Positions 7,278 through 14,912 of a stretch of DNA of 64,000 nucleotides are shown one piece after another. The notes below the pieces were generated by a model that ran no database searches, was not told where the DNA came from, and saw nothing but the letters and a program-made list of their open reading frames with translations. Position 1 is the first letter of the stretch; each line of letters begins with the position of its first letter. The position numbers and the translations under genes were made by a program. The stretch covers positions 1 to 64,000 of the forward strand of contig NZ_FNNA01000001.1 of the NCBI RefSeq assembly GCF_900106665.1. Reading direction: 5' to 3'. The stretch comes from Paracoccus sanguinis (GTDB taxonomy: Bacteria; Pseudomonadota; Alphaproteobacteria; Rhodobacterales; Rhodobacteraceae).

Positions 7278-7306
7278 TCGATCATCCTCGAGAAGGGACG
7301 AAATCG

Positions 7307-7381
7307 ATGCAAACAGCCTTTTCGGACTTTGGACCCTTCAGGGATCGGATCGAGGCATCGGACAAACTCCGTCCGCACTGA
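7307..7381 (+). CDS. Possible 24-aa small ORF or gene remnant
   Basis: The ORF MQTAFSDFGPFRDRIEASDK...PH follows a good Shine-Dalgarno (AAGGGACG, 8 bp before ATG). It could be the preserved 5' end of a deleted gene downstream of the DUF3489 gene rather than a functional peptide. Nothing else supports translation. The remaining sequence up to 7493 holds no recognisable feature. Confidence 0.25.
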   Translation: MQTAFSDFGPFRDRIEASDKLRPH

Positions 7382-7493
7382 GGCATAGGTTAGAAGTGCA
7401 CACGCAGGCGGTGGCGTCTGTCTCGGCTCTTCCGAGGCGTTTCTGCTGCGGCCCGATGGACAAGAGCCTCTTTCCCGCACAGAGTGCGATGTC

Positions 7494-7991
7494 ATGGATA
7501 TGAGCGAGAAAACAGACAAACAAATTCAGAATCTGATCGAGAACCACCGCCGCGCCGGGAAGCTCGACGCCCCGCTGGCCGTAGCGGCTATCGAAGAACA
7601 AGGTCGACGCAACAAAGTATTCAACTTCAAGGCCGGCATCGAGTTCTTGTTGCAGGCGGCGCATGACAAGCGTCCGGTTAACTATCGCCAGTTGGCCGAA
7701 GCTGGCGGTGTCCTGAAGCCCGGCGACGTTTGGCACCAACACATGGCCCGGAAGATCCCGCTTTCCCAAATCGTCGACTATGCCCACACCCACGACATGC
7801 CAGCTATCACTGCGTTGATTGAGACAACGCAGGGAGTGACGGATAGTATTCTTGCTGGGTTCCAGAAAGGGCTGGACGATACCGGAATTCGCGTGCCATC
7901 AGGCATGTCCATAAAAGAGTTCTATTTTTCAGAACGGCAACGTGCCTTCGACTGGGCCGCCTCCCAAGAACCGCCGCTGACCCCTCAGTGA
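7494..7991 (+). CDS. Hypothetical protein, unrecognised
   Basis: 165 aa, starting MDMSEKTDKQIQNLIENHRR (ATG 7494, alternative 7500). By eye its base composition is less GC-rich than its neighbours, which suggests separate acquisition. The middle reads PVNYRQLAEAGGVLKPGDVW, then KIPLSQIVDYAHTHDMPAIT. This loosely resembles small domains of the 'Y..LA...' type seen near restriction and HNH genes, but I cannot confirm a family. It is the only long plus-strand gene between 5.2 and 24 kb, and it sits exactly where terminase, portal and protease genes are missing. It may be cargo of the event that removed them. Confidence 0.6.
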   Translation: MDMSEKTDKQIQNLIENHRRAGKLDAPLAVAAIEEQGRRNKVFNFKAGIEFLLQAAHDKRPVNYRQLAEAGGVLKPGDVWHQHMARKIPLSQIVDYAHTHDMPAITALIETTQGVTDSILAGFQKGLDDTGIRVPSGMSIKEFYFSERQRAFDWAASQEPPLTPQ

Positions 7992-8022
7992 ATGTCCGCT
8001 CCGTCCTCATAGCCGACCGCCG

Positions 8023-8238
8023 CTACCGCATCCGGATCGCCTCGAACACCCGCCGCAAGGCGAAGGAACGAGCTATCGACACGATAGTGAAGATAGCGCC
8101 CATCTTCAGGTTCTGCGCCAGCGTCGTGTGCAGGCCGAAGATCGGGAAGATCAGGATCTGCGTCATGACCGCGACGCCGTAGCCGACGATCACGTTGACG
8201 ACGGACTCCACCAGCGACATAAGGCGGGACTGCTTCAT
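8023..8238 (-). CDS. Small phage membrane protein (DUF7220-like)
   Basis: 71 aa, starting MKQSRLMSLVESVVNVIVGY. Two hydrophobic segments (about residues 10-33 and 43-60) and the end RRVFEAIRMR. I recall this as a small conserved protein next to the terminase genes of rhodobacterial phages (DUF7220, from memory). Its function is unknown. It lies 9 bp after the cytosine methyltransferase gene in the same direction. The deletion that removed the terminase appears to begin just beyond its 3' end. Confidence 0.7.
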   Translation of the reverse strand: MKQSRLMSLVESVVNVIVGYGVAVMTQILIFPIFGLHTTLAQNLKMGAIFTIVSIARSFALRRVFEAIRMR

Positions 8239-8247
8239 GCCGCTGCC

Positions 8248-9345
8248 TCATCCATCGGCCAGCAGTTCAGCCGCCAGAGTTCGCAGCGCATGCGCCGCAA
8301 CCAAGGGGACCACGCCGTTGCCACAGAGGCGAAGCCGGTCCACCCGGTGGGCCAACCCATCAGCGCCTCGACGAACAGCGGGTTCAAGGTCCGGCGCGCA
8401 TCGCAGGTATCGCTCCCAGCCATCGGCGTCACCAGGACCTGGCGGCCAAGCAGGCCGTTCACCGGCGTGTTCGCCAGTGTCGTCGCTCCGTCCTTGTGAT
8501 CCCGGGCCGTCGGCGTCATCCACATCCCCGCCGAATGGGTCAGGTCGGCCGAGCGGCGGTTGCCCGCGCTCGGCTTGCATCCGTCGTTGGCCATCGGCGT
8601 CGGCCACATCACGGCCGTCGTCGCGAGATTCATCCCGTGCTGCCCCGCTGCCTGCGACGGCGTCGGCTTCGTCTGTCGGTTCTCGTTGGCGCTGGCCCTC
8701 GGCGTCGGCCAGAGCCGGAGCAGTTCCGTCCGGTTTCCACCACTCGACCGGATCCCAGAGCAGGCGCGCGGGGTTGGCCAGCTGGTCTCCTTCGCGGATG
8801 GCAAGGATGAACAGCCGCTCGCGCTTGTGCGGCGCGCCGACTTCCGCCGCCGTGAAGAGGCCTGCCGCAAGCTTGTAGCCCATGCCGACCAGTCCGTTGG
8901 CGACTTCGGGGAAGCCGAGCCGGAGATGATGGGCGACATTCTCGAGGAAGACGAAGGGTGGCTCGACCTCGCCTATGATCCGGGCGACATGCGGCCAGAG
9001 GTGGCGCGGATCGTCCACACCCCGGCGCTTGCCCGCGACGGAGAACGGCTGGCACGGATAGCCCGCAGTGACGATGTCCACCGCACCGCGCCACGGGCGG
9101 CCGTCGAAGGTCGCAACGTCGTCCCAGACAACAGCCTGATCCAGGGACGCGTCTTCCATCCGCGCCACGAGAGTGGCTGCGGCGTAGGTTTCCCGTTCGA
9201 CATGGCCCACAGCACGATATCCGGGGATGGCGATGGTGAGCCCGAGGTCGAGACCACCTGCGCCGGAACAGAGCGAGAGGCCGAAGAGGCATGCGTCTCC
9301 GGCTCCGGAAGCGCGTCCGGAGGAAGGTAAAGCCAGGTCATGCAT
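8248..9345 (-). CDS. DNA (cytosine-5-)-methyltransferase
   Basis: 365 aa. Motif I LCSGAGGLDLGL (about residues 25-36), motif IV GYPCQPFS with catalytic Cys98, motif VI ENV (135-137), motif VIII KRERLF, and the C-terminal motif IX/X region LRLCGNGVVPLVAAHALR are all present, so the enzyme looks active. ATG 9345-9343 directly follows the stop of the adenine-type methyltransferase gene (1 bp apart). The in-frame upstream ATG at 9423 was rejected because it lies inside that gene. No cognate restriction enzyme is adjacent, so it probably protects phage DNA or is an orphan methylase. Confidence 0.9.
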   Translation of the reverse strand: MHDLALPSSGRASGAGDACLFGLSLCSGAGGLDLGLTIAIPGYRAVGHVERETYAAATLVARMEDASLDQAVVWDDVATFDGRPWRGAVDIVTAGYPCQPFSVAGKRRGVDDPRHLWPHVARIIGEVEPPFVFLENVAHHLRLGFPEVANGLVGMGYKLAAGLFTAAEVGAPHKRERLFILAIREGDQLANPARLLWDPVEWWKPDGTAPALADAEGQRQREPTDEADAVAGSGAARDESRDDGRDVADADGQRRMQAERGQPPLGRPDPFGGDVDDADGPGSQGRSDDTGEHAGERPAWPPGPGDADGWERYLRCAPDLEPAVRRGADGLAHRVDRLRLCGNGVVPLVAAHALRTLAAELLADG

Positions 9346-9346
9346 G

Positions 9347-10723
9347 TCACGCGGCGGTCTTGCGCTTTCGCGCGGGTTCTGGGGCGGCGTCCGGGTCCGG
9401 CGTATCGGCCCGGGCCTCGGCATCGTCGCCCAGCCGCTCCGTCCTCACCTGCGCAAATGTCCGACCGTCACCGTCGAGGATCGCGTCGCGGCCGGTCTCG
9501 GCCTGCCAGCGTTCGACGGCGACATCGACGTAGGCCGGGCTGATCTCCATCGCGAAGACGCGACGGCCATTGGCCTCGCCCGCCATGATCTGCGAGCCGG
9601 AGCCTGAGAACGGCTCGTAGCAGAGGCCGCCCCGCGCCACATGCTGGCGCATCGGGATGCCAAAGGCGTCCAGCGGTTTCGGGGTCGGGTGATCGGGGCG
9701 CTCGTCCTTGGCGAAGCTGGGCAGCGCCCATGTCGACGGGAGGGTTTCCTCGGCGACCTTCGGCGGGCGGTTCGGGCGGCGCCAGCCCATGAAGCAGGGC
9801 TCGTGCTTCCAGAGGTAGTGCGACCGGGTCAGAACCCCGCGGTCCTTCACCCAGATGATCTGCTGGTGCACGAAGGCGCCTGCCTTTTCCCAGCAGGCTT
9901 CCAGCATCGCCTGGCGGCGCGAGGCGTGCCAGCAGTACCAGGCGGCGTTTTCGGCGATGGCCTCGGCCACGGCAGCCGCGATGAAGCCGTCGTAGAGCTC
10001 CGCGCCCTGGCTGCTGTCGTCCCAGGTGACGCCGTAGGACTGGCTCCAGTCCTTGTTGCGGGTCGGATGGTTCGAGCCGTCGTAATCGACGAGATACGGT
10101 GGGTCCGTGGCGAACAGGATCGCCCGCTCGCCGTTCATCAGGCGGCGCACATCGGCAGCGCTGGTGCTGTCGCCGCAGAGCAGCCGGTGGTCGCCGAGGA
10201 TCCAGAGATCGCCGGTGCGCGACGCCGGATTGCGCGGCGGTTCGGGGATGGTCACCGGCGGCACGGAGCCCCCGGCGCCACCTTCTTGACCGTCCCCCTC
10301 CGGCACGAAGGCCAGCAGCTTGTCCAATTCGCCGTCCGAGAAGCCGACCAACGACAGATCGAAATCATCGGCCAGCAACTCGTTCAGTTCGGCGGACAGC
10401 AGCGCCTCATCCCATGTCCCGAGTTCGGTCAGTTTATTGTCCGCGATCCGGTAGGCCCGTCGCTGCGCCTCGGTCAGATGCCCGAGCACGATCACCGGCG
10501 CTTCGGTCAGCCCGAGCTGCGTCGCGGCCAGCACGCGCCCGTGCCCCGCGATCAGCTCGCCATCCTCAGCAACGAGGCAGGGCACGGTCCAGCCGAACTC
10601 GGCCATGCTGGCGGCGATCTTCGCGACCTGGTCCGCGCCATGCGCCTTCGCGTTCTTCGCGTAGGGCTGAAGCTTGGCCAGCGGCCACATCTCAATCCGA
10701 TCCGGGGAAAAGCTCAGCGTCAT
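9347..10723 (-). CDS. ParB-like nuclease domain / site-specific DNA methyltransferase fusion
   Basis: 458 aa. The N-terminal ParB/sulfiredoxin-like domain (residues 1-140: WPLAKLQPYAKNAKAHG, AGHGRVLAATQLG) is fused to an amino-methyltransferase with the catalytic DPPY motif (ATDPPYLVDYDGS) and the SAM-binding FSGSGSQIMAGEANGRRVFAMEI near the C-terminus. It methylates adenine N6 or cytosine N4; the specificity cannot be read here. Start ATG 10723-10721 was chosen because a Shine-Dalgarno-like AAGGACG lies just upstream and the ParB homology begins there. This fusion is widespread in alphaproteobacterial phages. Confidence 0.88.
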   Translation of the reverse strand: MTLSFSPDRIEMWPLAKLQPYAKNAKAHGADQVAKIAASMAEFGWTVPCLVAEDGELIAGHGRVLAATQLGLTEAPVIVLGHLTEAQRRAYRIADNKLTELGTWDEALLSAELNELLADDFDLSLVGFSDGELDKLLAFVPEGDGQEGGAGGSVPPVTIPEPPRNPASRTGDLWILGDHRLLCGDSTSAADVRRLMNGERAILFATDPPYLVDYDGSNHPTRNKDWSQSYGVTWDDSSQGAELYDGFIAAAVAEAIAENAAWYCWHASRRQAMLEACWEKAGAFVHQQIIWVKDRGVLTRSHYLWKHEPCFMGWRRPNRPPKVAEETLPSTWALPSFAKDERPDHPTPKPLDAFGIPMRQHVARGGLCYEPFSGSGSQIMAGEANGRRVFAMEISPAYVDVAVERWQAETGRDAILDGDGRTFAQVRTERLGDDAEARADTPDPDAAPEPARKRKTAA

Positions 10724-11140
10724 CGTCAGGTCGTCCTTCGGATCAGGGTGGATGCCCCTGGCTTCCGAACACCGGGGTCCAGACTGGACTCCAGGCGGGG
10801 TCCAGCGGCCACCAAGGGTGTCCAGCATCAAGAGTTTGATTTTGCAGTGTTTCAGGCGCGTTCAGGCGGCGCTGGCTTCCGGGTGGCTTCCCAAAAATCC
10901 GGCCCTGTCGCTAGCGATGCGTCGTGCTTCGCCCGCCAGCATACGAATGTCGCCAGGAAGGAACCGGAAACTCCCTCGTGGTGGACCCCGGCCAGACCCT
11001 TGCTGGATACCGGGGTCCAGACGGCCCCCCGTCAACGCAAGGGGAGAGCGGGCTTTCCAGCGCACTCTCCCCATCTTGCCTTCGGAATAGCATGGATCTG
11101 TTGCAGATGTCGAAGGAAAAAGTGTTGCAACACATTGGAG
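10724..11140. other. 417-bp intergenic region with repeats and palindromes
   Basis: It contains an exact 14-bp direct repeat ACCGGGGTCCAGAC (10771-10784 and 11009-11022) and an inverted repeat GGGGAGAG / CTCTCCCC (11041-11048, 11065-11072). There are two operator-like palindromes sharing TGTTGCA: ATCTG-TTG-CAGAT (11096-11108) and GTGTTGCAACAC (11122-11133). A 70-codon ORF at 11074-10862 (minus, MGRVRWKARSPLAL...) is open but unrecognised; I do not call it a gene. Confidence 0.5.
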
Positions 11141-11521
11141 TCACTGCGCATTCAGACGCGCAGCGATCTTGGTCAGCGCCAGTTGCCAGCGACGCCACGC
11201 GGTCGTGCGGTCGCAACCCAGTTCCCCGCTGATCTGCTTCCACGGCACCCGAGCCGCGCGCGACCAGACCAGCTTGCGCTCCGCCTCCTCGATCCAGAGC
11301 ATCCAGTCGAAGGTCTGCTCGAGCCGGGTGATCGCGGCGGCCGAGGGCCAGACCCGCATCGGCTGCGGCTCCATCGCCGCGATCTCGCGGCTGGTCCGCA
11401 CGATGTCGGGCCAGGTGTTGAAGTAGCCCTGCGCCTTGACGGGCGGCAGCTTGCGGAGGGTGCGGAACGCTTCCTCGAAATGATCGGCGACGCAGTCGGC
11501 GGTCCATTCGCGATCAGCCAT
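11141..11521 (-). CDS. Phage protein with helix-turn-helix, DUF6362-like
   Basis: 126 aa, starting MADREWTADCVADHFEEAFR. The C-terminal half (VPWKQISGELGCDRTTAWRR) is a clear helix-turn-helix and the middle contains DWMLWIEEAERKLVW. I associate this arrangement with DUF6362 of rhodobacterial phages, from memory. A terminase-small-subunit-like or regulatory DNA-binding role is possible, but its partner terminase is missing here. Its start overlaps the end of the 66-aa gene upstream by eight bases, so it belongs to the replication-module transcript. Confidence 0.7.
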   Translation of the reverse strand: MADREWTADCVADHFEEAFRTLRKLPPVKAQGYFNTWPDIVRTSREIAAMEPQPMRVWPSAAAITRLEQTFDWMLWIEEAERKLVWSRAARVPWKQISGELGCDRTTAWRRWQLALTKIAARLNAQ

Positions 11522-11714
11522 GGCGCGCCTCCCTGTCGGAAGGACGCGGGCCGTAGAGCTTTTCGCCGAGCTGGCGGACCAGTTCACGCTCGGGCCAGGT
11601 GAGGCGGTCGTCATCCGCGGAGACCGCGAGGACGCCCTGTTCCTGCCAGCCCTCGCGCTTGACCTGCTCGGGATCCCGGCGGCGGCCGCCGTAGCCGTGG
11701 GGATGCCATCTCAT
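11514..11714 (-). CDS. Small phage protein, 66 aa
   Basis: Starts MRWHPHGYGGRRRDPEQVKR; the rest reads REGWQEQGVLAVSADDDRLT and WPERELVRQLGEKLYG. It has an ATGA overlap with the RuvC-like gene upstream and an 8-bp overlap with the DUF6362-like gene downstream, which strongly supports it as a real gene. No motif is recognised. The tail 'LTWPERELVRQLGEKLYGPR' is helical and could be a small DNA-binding or interaction element. Confidence 0.65.
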   Translation of the reverse strand: MRWHPHGYGGRRRDPEQVKREGWQEQGVLAVSADDDRLTWPERELVRQLGEKLYGPRPSDREARHG

Positions 11715-12250
11715 GCGACACCTCCCTTCGTCTCGATTGCCCAGAGCAGGATGGCGATGGCGTCGGCCTCGTTGTCGTCGGCCGGGCTGAAGCCAAGGGC
11801 GCGAACGGCGGCGACCATGGCTGCCTTTTCGGCGTTGCCCTTGCCAGCGGCGTGACGCTTGATCGTGCCGACCGGGACGCCCTCGTAGGGCACGCCGCGC
11901 AGTTCCGCCCATGCGGTCAGCGTGGCCATGAGCCCGCCGTAGATGTGGCTCGCGTCGGTGCCTGCGTGCCGGCGGACTTCCTCGAACCAGATCGCAGCAA
12001 CGGGTCCGGACAGCCGGTCAATCTCGGTCAGCCAGTTGGTGAAGCGCAGGTAGCGCATGCCGCCGCCGTCGAAGCGCCCCGGGCGCAGCGAGACGGTGCC
12101 GCTGGTGATCAGCCCGTCATGGCCGCGGATCGCCCAGCCGGTTGAGGTGCCGAGGTCGAGCGCGAGGATGCAGCGGTTGCGGGGGGCGTCGAGCGGCAGC
12201 GGTTCAAACCTTGCGCCGTCGCAATTGGGGATCAGAGTCGGCTGAGCCAT
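11711..12250 (-). CDS. RuvC-like Holliday junction resolvase
   Basis: 179 aa. RNase H-fold start ILALDLGTSTGWA (catalytic Asp32), the acidic WFEEVRRH in the middle, GVPVGTIKRHAAGKGNAEK, and the C-terminal DDNEADAIAILLWA match the four-carboxylate pattern of phage RuvC-type endonucleases. It resolves branched DNA before packaging or during recombination. ATG 12250-12248 is used; the longer in-frame start at 12424 would lie in the palindromic intergenic region. The first of a tightly overlapping three-gene set (with the 66-aa and DUF6362-like genes). Confidence 0.85.
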   Translation of the reverse strand: MAQPTLIPNCDGARFEPLPLDAPRNRCILALDLGTSTGWAIRGHDGLITSGTVSLRPGRFDGGGMRYLRFTNWLTEIDRLSGPVAAIWFEEVRRHAGTDASHIYGGLMATLTAWAELRGVPYEGVPVGTIKRHAAGKGNAEKAAMVAAVRALGFSPADDNEADAIAILLWAIETKGGVA

Positions 12251-12590
12251 GATGGGTCTCCTTTGCCGGTGGCCTGTGGTGGTGGAAGACGACGGCGGTC
12301 TGGTGCTTGGCGGTACGGGGCCGCCGTCGTCGGATCGGAAAGCACAAGGGAGCGTCACGGCGGCGCGCGGGGCTGGCCCGGACGTATGGGAGGAGTGGCC
12401 AACCCTGTGGGGTGGCCCTCCCATACGTAGTATGGGGGTTTGACACCTAACTGTTCCGGGGAGGACAAGTGACTGAAATCATTGCGGAATAAGACTTCAT
12501 CAAGTCTTCGGGCATGAGTTTGGGACCTAACTCTTATTTGCCCGTAACCCGTTGATTTCGTTGAGTGCACAGTTGGCGCTGTCATATGAG
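12251..12590. promoter_or_regulatory. Palindrome-rich control region (possible promoter/operator or replication origin)
   Basis: Perfect 12-bp inverted repeat ACGTATGGGAGG (12382-12393) with its complement at 12417-12428. Hairpin AAGACTT-CATC-AAGTCTT (12491-12508). ACCTAACT at 12445-12452 and 12525-12532, and inverted at 12609-12616. Direct repeat TCATATGAGT at 12582-12591 and 12602-12611, the second inside the 12-bp palindrome ACTCATATGAGT (12600-12611). The stretch 12470-12580 is visibly AT-richer than its surroundings. No convincing gene is seen. Confidence 0.5.
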
Positions 12591-14912
12591 TCAGGCCTCA
12601 CTCATATGAGTTAGGTCGTCCTCCAGCCCCTCCGGGTAGACCCAGACGGCGGGGTTTTCGACCTGCAGGCAGAGCCCCGACTGGGGACATTTGAAGTGGC
12701 TGGGCAGGACCGGACGGACCTCGGTGGTGACCTCGCCGGTGGCCGGATCAATCTCCTCGACGGGCGCGCCGAACTGCATTCCCTCGACGCATAGGTAGCC
12801 GAACCGGGACCGGGTGACGGGGAAGCCGAACCCCGAGGGGTCGCGCAGGAACTTCACGAAGCCCTTGGTCGCCAGCACGCTGAGGCGCTCACGGATCGTG
12901 TGCTTGCTGCCCAGACCGCCCCGGTTCTCGAAGGTCTCGGCGAACTGCATCGCGGTGTAGAGGCGCTCGCTGGCCGCCTCATCCAGCAACATGCCGAGGA
13001 TGACATCGTGCTTGCGCAGCCGCTCGGCATCGAGCTTGGCGCCGACCTCCTTGCGCACCAGGCGCTCGTTCATCGGGTTCAGCTCGACCCACTCGCCCTT
13101 CACCTTGTCGATCAGCTTTCCCGGTAGCGCGGGTCCGTTCCGCAGCTCGATCTCCAGCCTGCGGACGCTGCTGTCCTCGTCGGGCCGGTGCATGAGCAGC
13201 CCCGAGGTGTAGAAGCCGCGCAGCGCGCTGGCGCCGGAGAGGGCGAGGAAGGGATCGTCCTTGACCTGATGCTTGCTGGCCTTGCGGGTGTGGTGGGCGA
13301 GGATGACGCCCGCGTCCGGATTGACCGCCTCGCGCAGAAGCTCCACCCGGTCCTTCAGGAAGAACATCATGGCGGTGTTGTCGTTCTCGCCACCGCCCTC
13401 GGGACCGCCATCGAAGAGGTTGCGGATCGGGTCGATGACGATGATGTCGGGCGGCGCGTCGGGGAATGCAGCCTGGATCGCCTCGGCAACGCGGGCGACG
13501 CCCTCCGCGTCGAGCAGCAGCTTCAACTTCGGTGTGGCGATGAAGGTGTCGCGCGCGGCGGCGATCACGGTGGCGGGCAGCGCGATCTGCTGCATGCGCT
13601 CGCGCAGGTAGTGATACTGGATCTCGGCCTGCAGGTAGAACACGCGCAGCGGCCGGGGCGGCGTCAAGCCGAGGAACGGCACGCCAGCGGCCATGTGCAC
13701 GAGCCAGGAGATCAGGAAGTCGCTCTTGCCGACCTTGGGCGCGCCGCCCAGCACCAGGAGCCCGCCCGGCGTCAGCACGCGGGGGCCAATGATGTCCTCG
13801 GGCATAGGACTGGTGTCGTCGAGCAGCGCGCCGAGGCTGAAGGTCGGCAGCGGGCTGGCCGGGGCACCGGCATGGGCTGCGCGCAGGAGCGGCGGGCCGT
13901 TGCGCTTCACATGCAGCGCCCAGAGCCGTTCGGACTCGGCCTGAAGCCGATCGAGCGGCCAGGACGGGCGCAGCATGGCGGCGTTGTAGCCGCAGATCGC
14001 CTCCCAGCCCGCGAAGGGGTCGAGGCGGCCCCCGTGCACGAGGCGTACGTAATGGCCGATGGCGGCGCTGGCCCCCTGGAACCGGGACCACTCGTCGACC
14101 GCGCCTTCGCGCACCGGCGTGGTGAGCACCGCGTCGATGCCGGGTTTCGCGGTCGGCGCGGTTGCGTCGCTGGCGAAGCCTACGCCTGGCAGCGGCGGCA
14201 TGTCGGCGACCTTTTCCGCGAAATCGGCAAGATCCACTTCGACCGAGCGATGCTCGCGGATCTGCACGAGGCGTTGATGGCCGTGCTTGTGATAGACGGT
14301 GCCGGGCACCCGGATCGGCTGGTGCGCGGAGCGGAAATGCGTGTCGCCGCCGACCTTCACCGCGATCTCGCCCCGCAGGCGACAGAGGGTGACCAGGTCC
14401 TCTCCCTCAGCGGGTTCGGTCAGTTTCCACCAGACATGGAGCTTCGCGGCGCCCTCTGGCGTGCGCCCGCCGCTTTCGATGATCAGCGTCGGCGTTCCGA
14501 TGTGGCGGGTGACATGGTCCAGCTTGGCCGGGATGTCGCCCGCGTCGAGATCGACGACTATGGCCTGCATCTGCAGCACGTCAGCGGCGCGGGCCTGGCC
14601 CTGTTCCTCGACCGTGCCGGGGATGACATAAACCGCAGCGCCTTCACGGTTGGCCCATGCGGCAAAGGTCGTGAGTTTCCCTGGTGCGCTGTCGTCGGCC
14701 GCGATCCAGATGTTGTGCGGCTTGCCGTCCCGGCCCTGACCCTTATCGACGAAGCCGCGGAGCGGGATCAGCCCCTCGCACCAGCTGAACACGGTATCGA
14801 GGAAGACGGCGATCTGCCCGGGGTCGGGGTCGCAGCCGAAAGGGTTCTCGGACGGCGGCCCGTCGTTGAAGTCCATCCACGGGTTGAAGTGCAGGATGCC
14901 GTTGTCGCTCAT
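12591..14912 (-). CDS. Phage primase-helicase (AEP/PrimPol-type domain plus RepA-like AAA ATPase)
   Basis: 773 aa. The N-terminal part contains VVDLDAGD (about residue 120), LHVWWKL (about 158) and HFRSAHQPIRVPGTVYHKHG (about 192), features of archaeo-eukaryotic-type primases. A RecA-fold ATPase follows, with Walker A GGAPKVGKSD (389-398) and Walker B DIIVIDPIRN (about 493). The C-terminal ~150 residues hold a winged-helix-like segment. It probably unwinds and primes phage DNA. ATG 14912-14910 overlaps the stop of the nuclease gene upstream. The palindrome-rich region lies directly after its stop and might be an origin. Confidence 0.85.
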   Translation of the reverse strand: MSDNGILHFNPWMDFNDGPPSENPFGCDPDPGQIAVFLDTVFSWCEGLIPLRGFVDKGQGRDGKPHNIWIAADDSAPGKLTTFAAWANREGAAVYVIPGTVEEQGQARAADVLQMQAIVVDLDAGDIPAKLDHVTRHIGTPTLIIESGGRTPEGAAKLHVWWKLTEPAEGEDLVTLCRLRGEIAVKVGGDTHFRSAHQPIRVPGTVYHKHGHQRLVQIREHRSVEVDLADFAEKVADMPPLPGVGFASDATAPTAKPGIDAVLTTPVREGAVDEWSRFQGASAAIGHYVRLVHGGRLDPFAGWEAICGYNAAMLRPSWPLDRLQAESERLWALHVKRNGPPLLRAAHAGAPASPLPTFSLGALLDDTSPMPEDIIGPRVLTPGGLLVLGGAPKVGKSDFLISWLVHMAAGVPFLGLTPPRPLRVFYLQAEIQYHYLRERMQQIALPATVIAAARDTFIATPKLKLLLDAEGVARVAEAIQAAFPDAPPDIIVIDPIRNLFDGGPEGGGENDNTAMMFFLKDRVELLREAVNPDAGVILAHHTRKASKHQVKDDPFLALSGASALRGFYTSGLLMHRPDEDSSVRRLEIELRNGPALPGKLIDKVKGEWVELNPMNERLVRKEVGAKLDAERLRKHDVILGMLLDEAASERLYTAMQFAETFENRGGLGSKHTIRERLSVLATKGFVKFLRDPSGFGFPVTRSRFGYLCVEGMQFGAPVEEIDPATGEVTTEVRPVLPSHFKCPQSGLCLQVENPAVWVYPEGLEDDLTHMSEA

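Noticed and set aside
12355..12585. 76-codon minus-strand ORF in the palindrome-rich region
   Set aside because: It crosses the inverted repeats and hairpin, has no Shine-Dalgarno, and its sequence shows no protein-like pattern.
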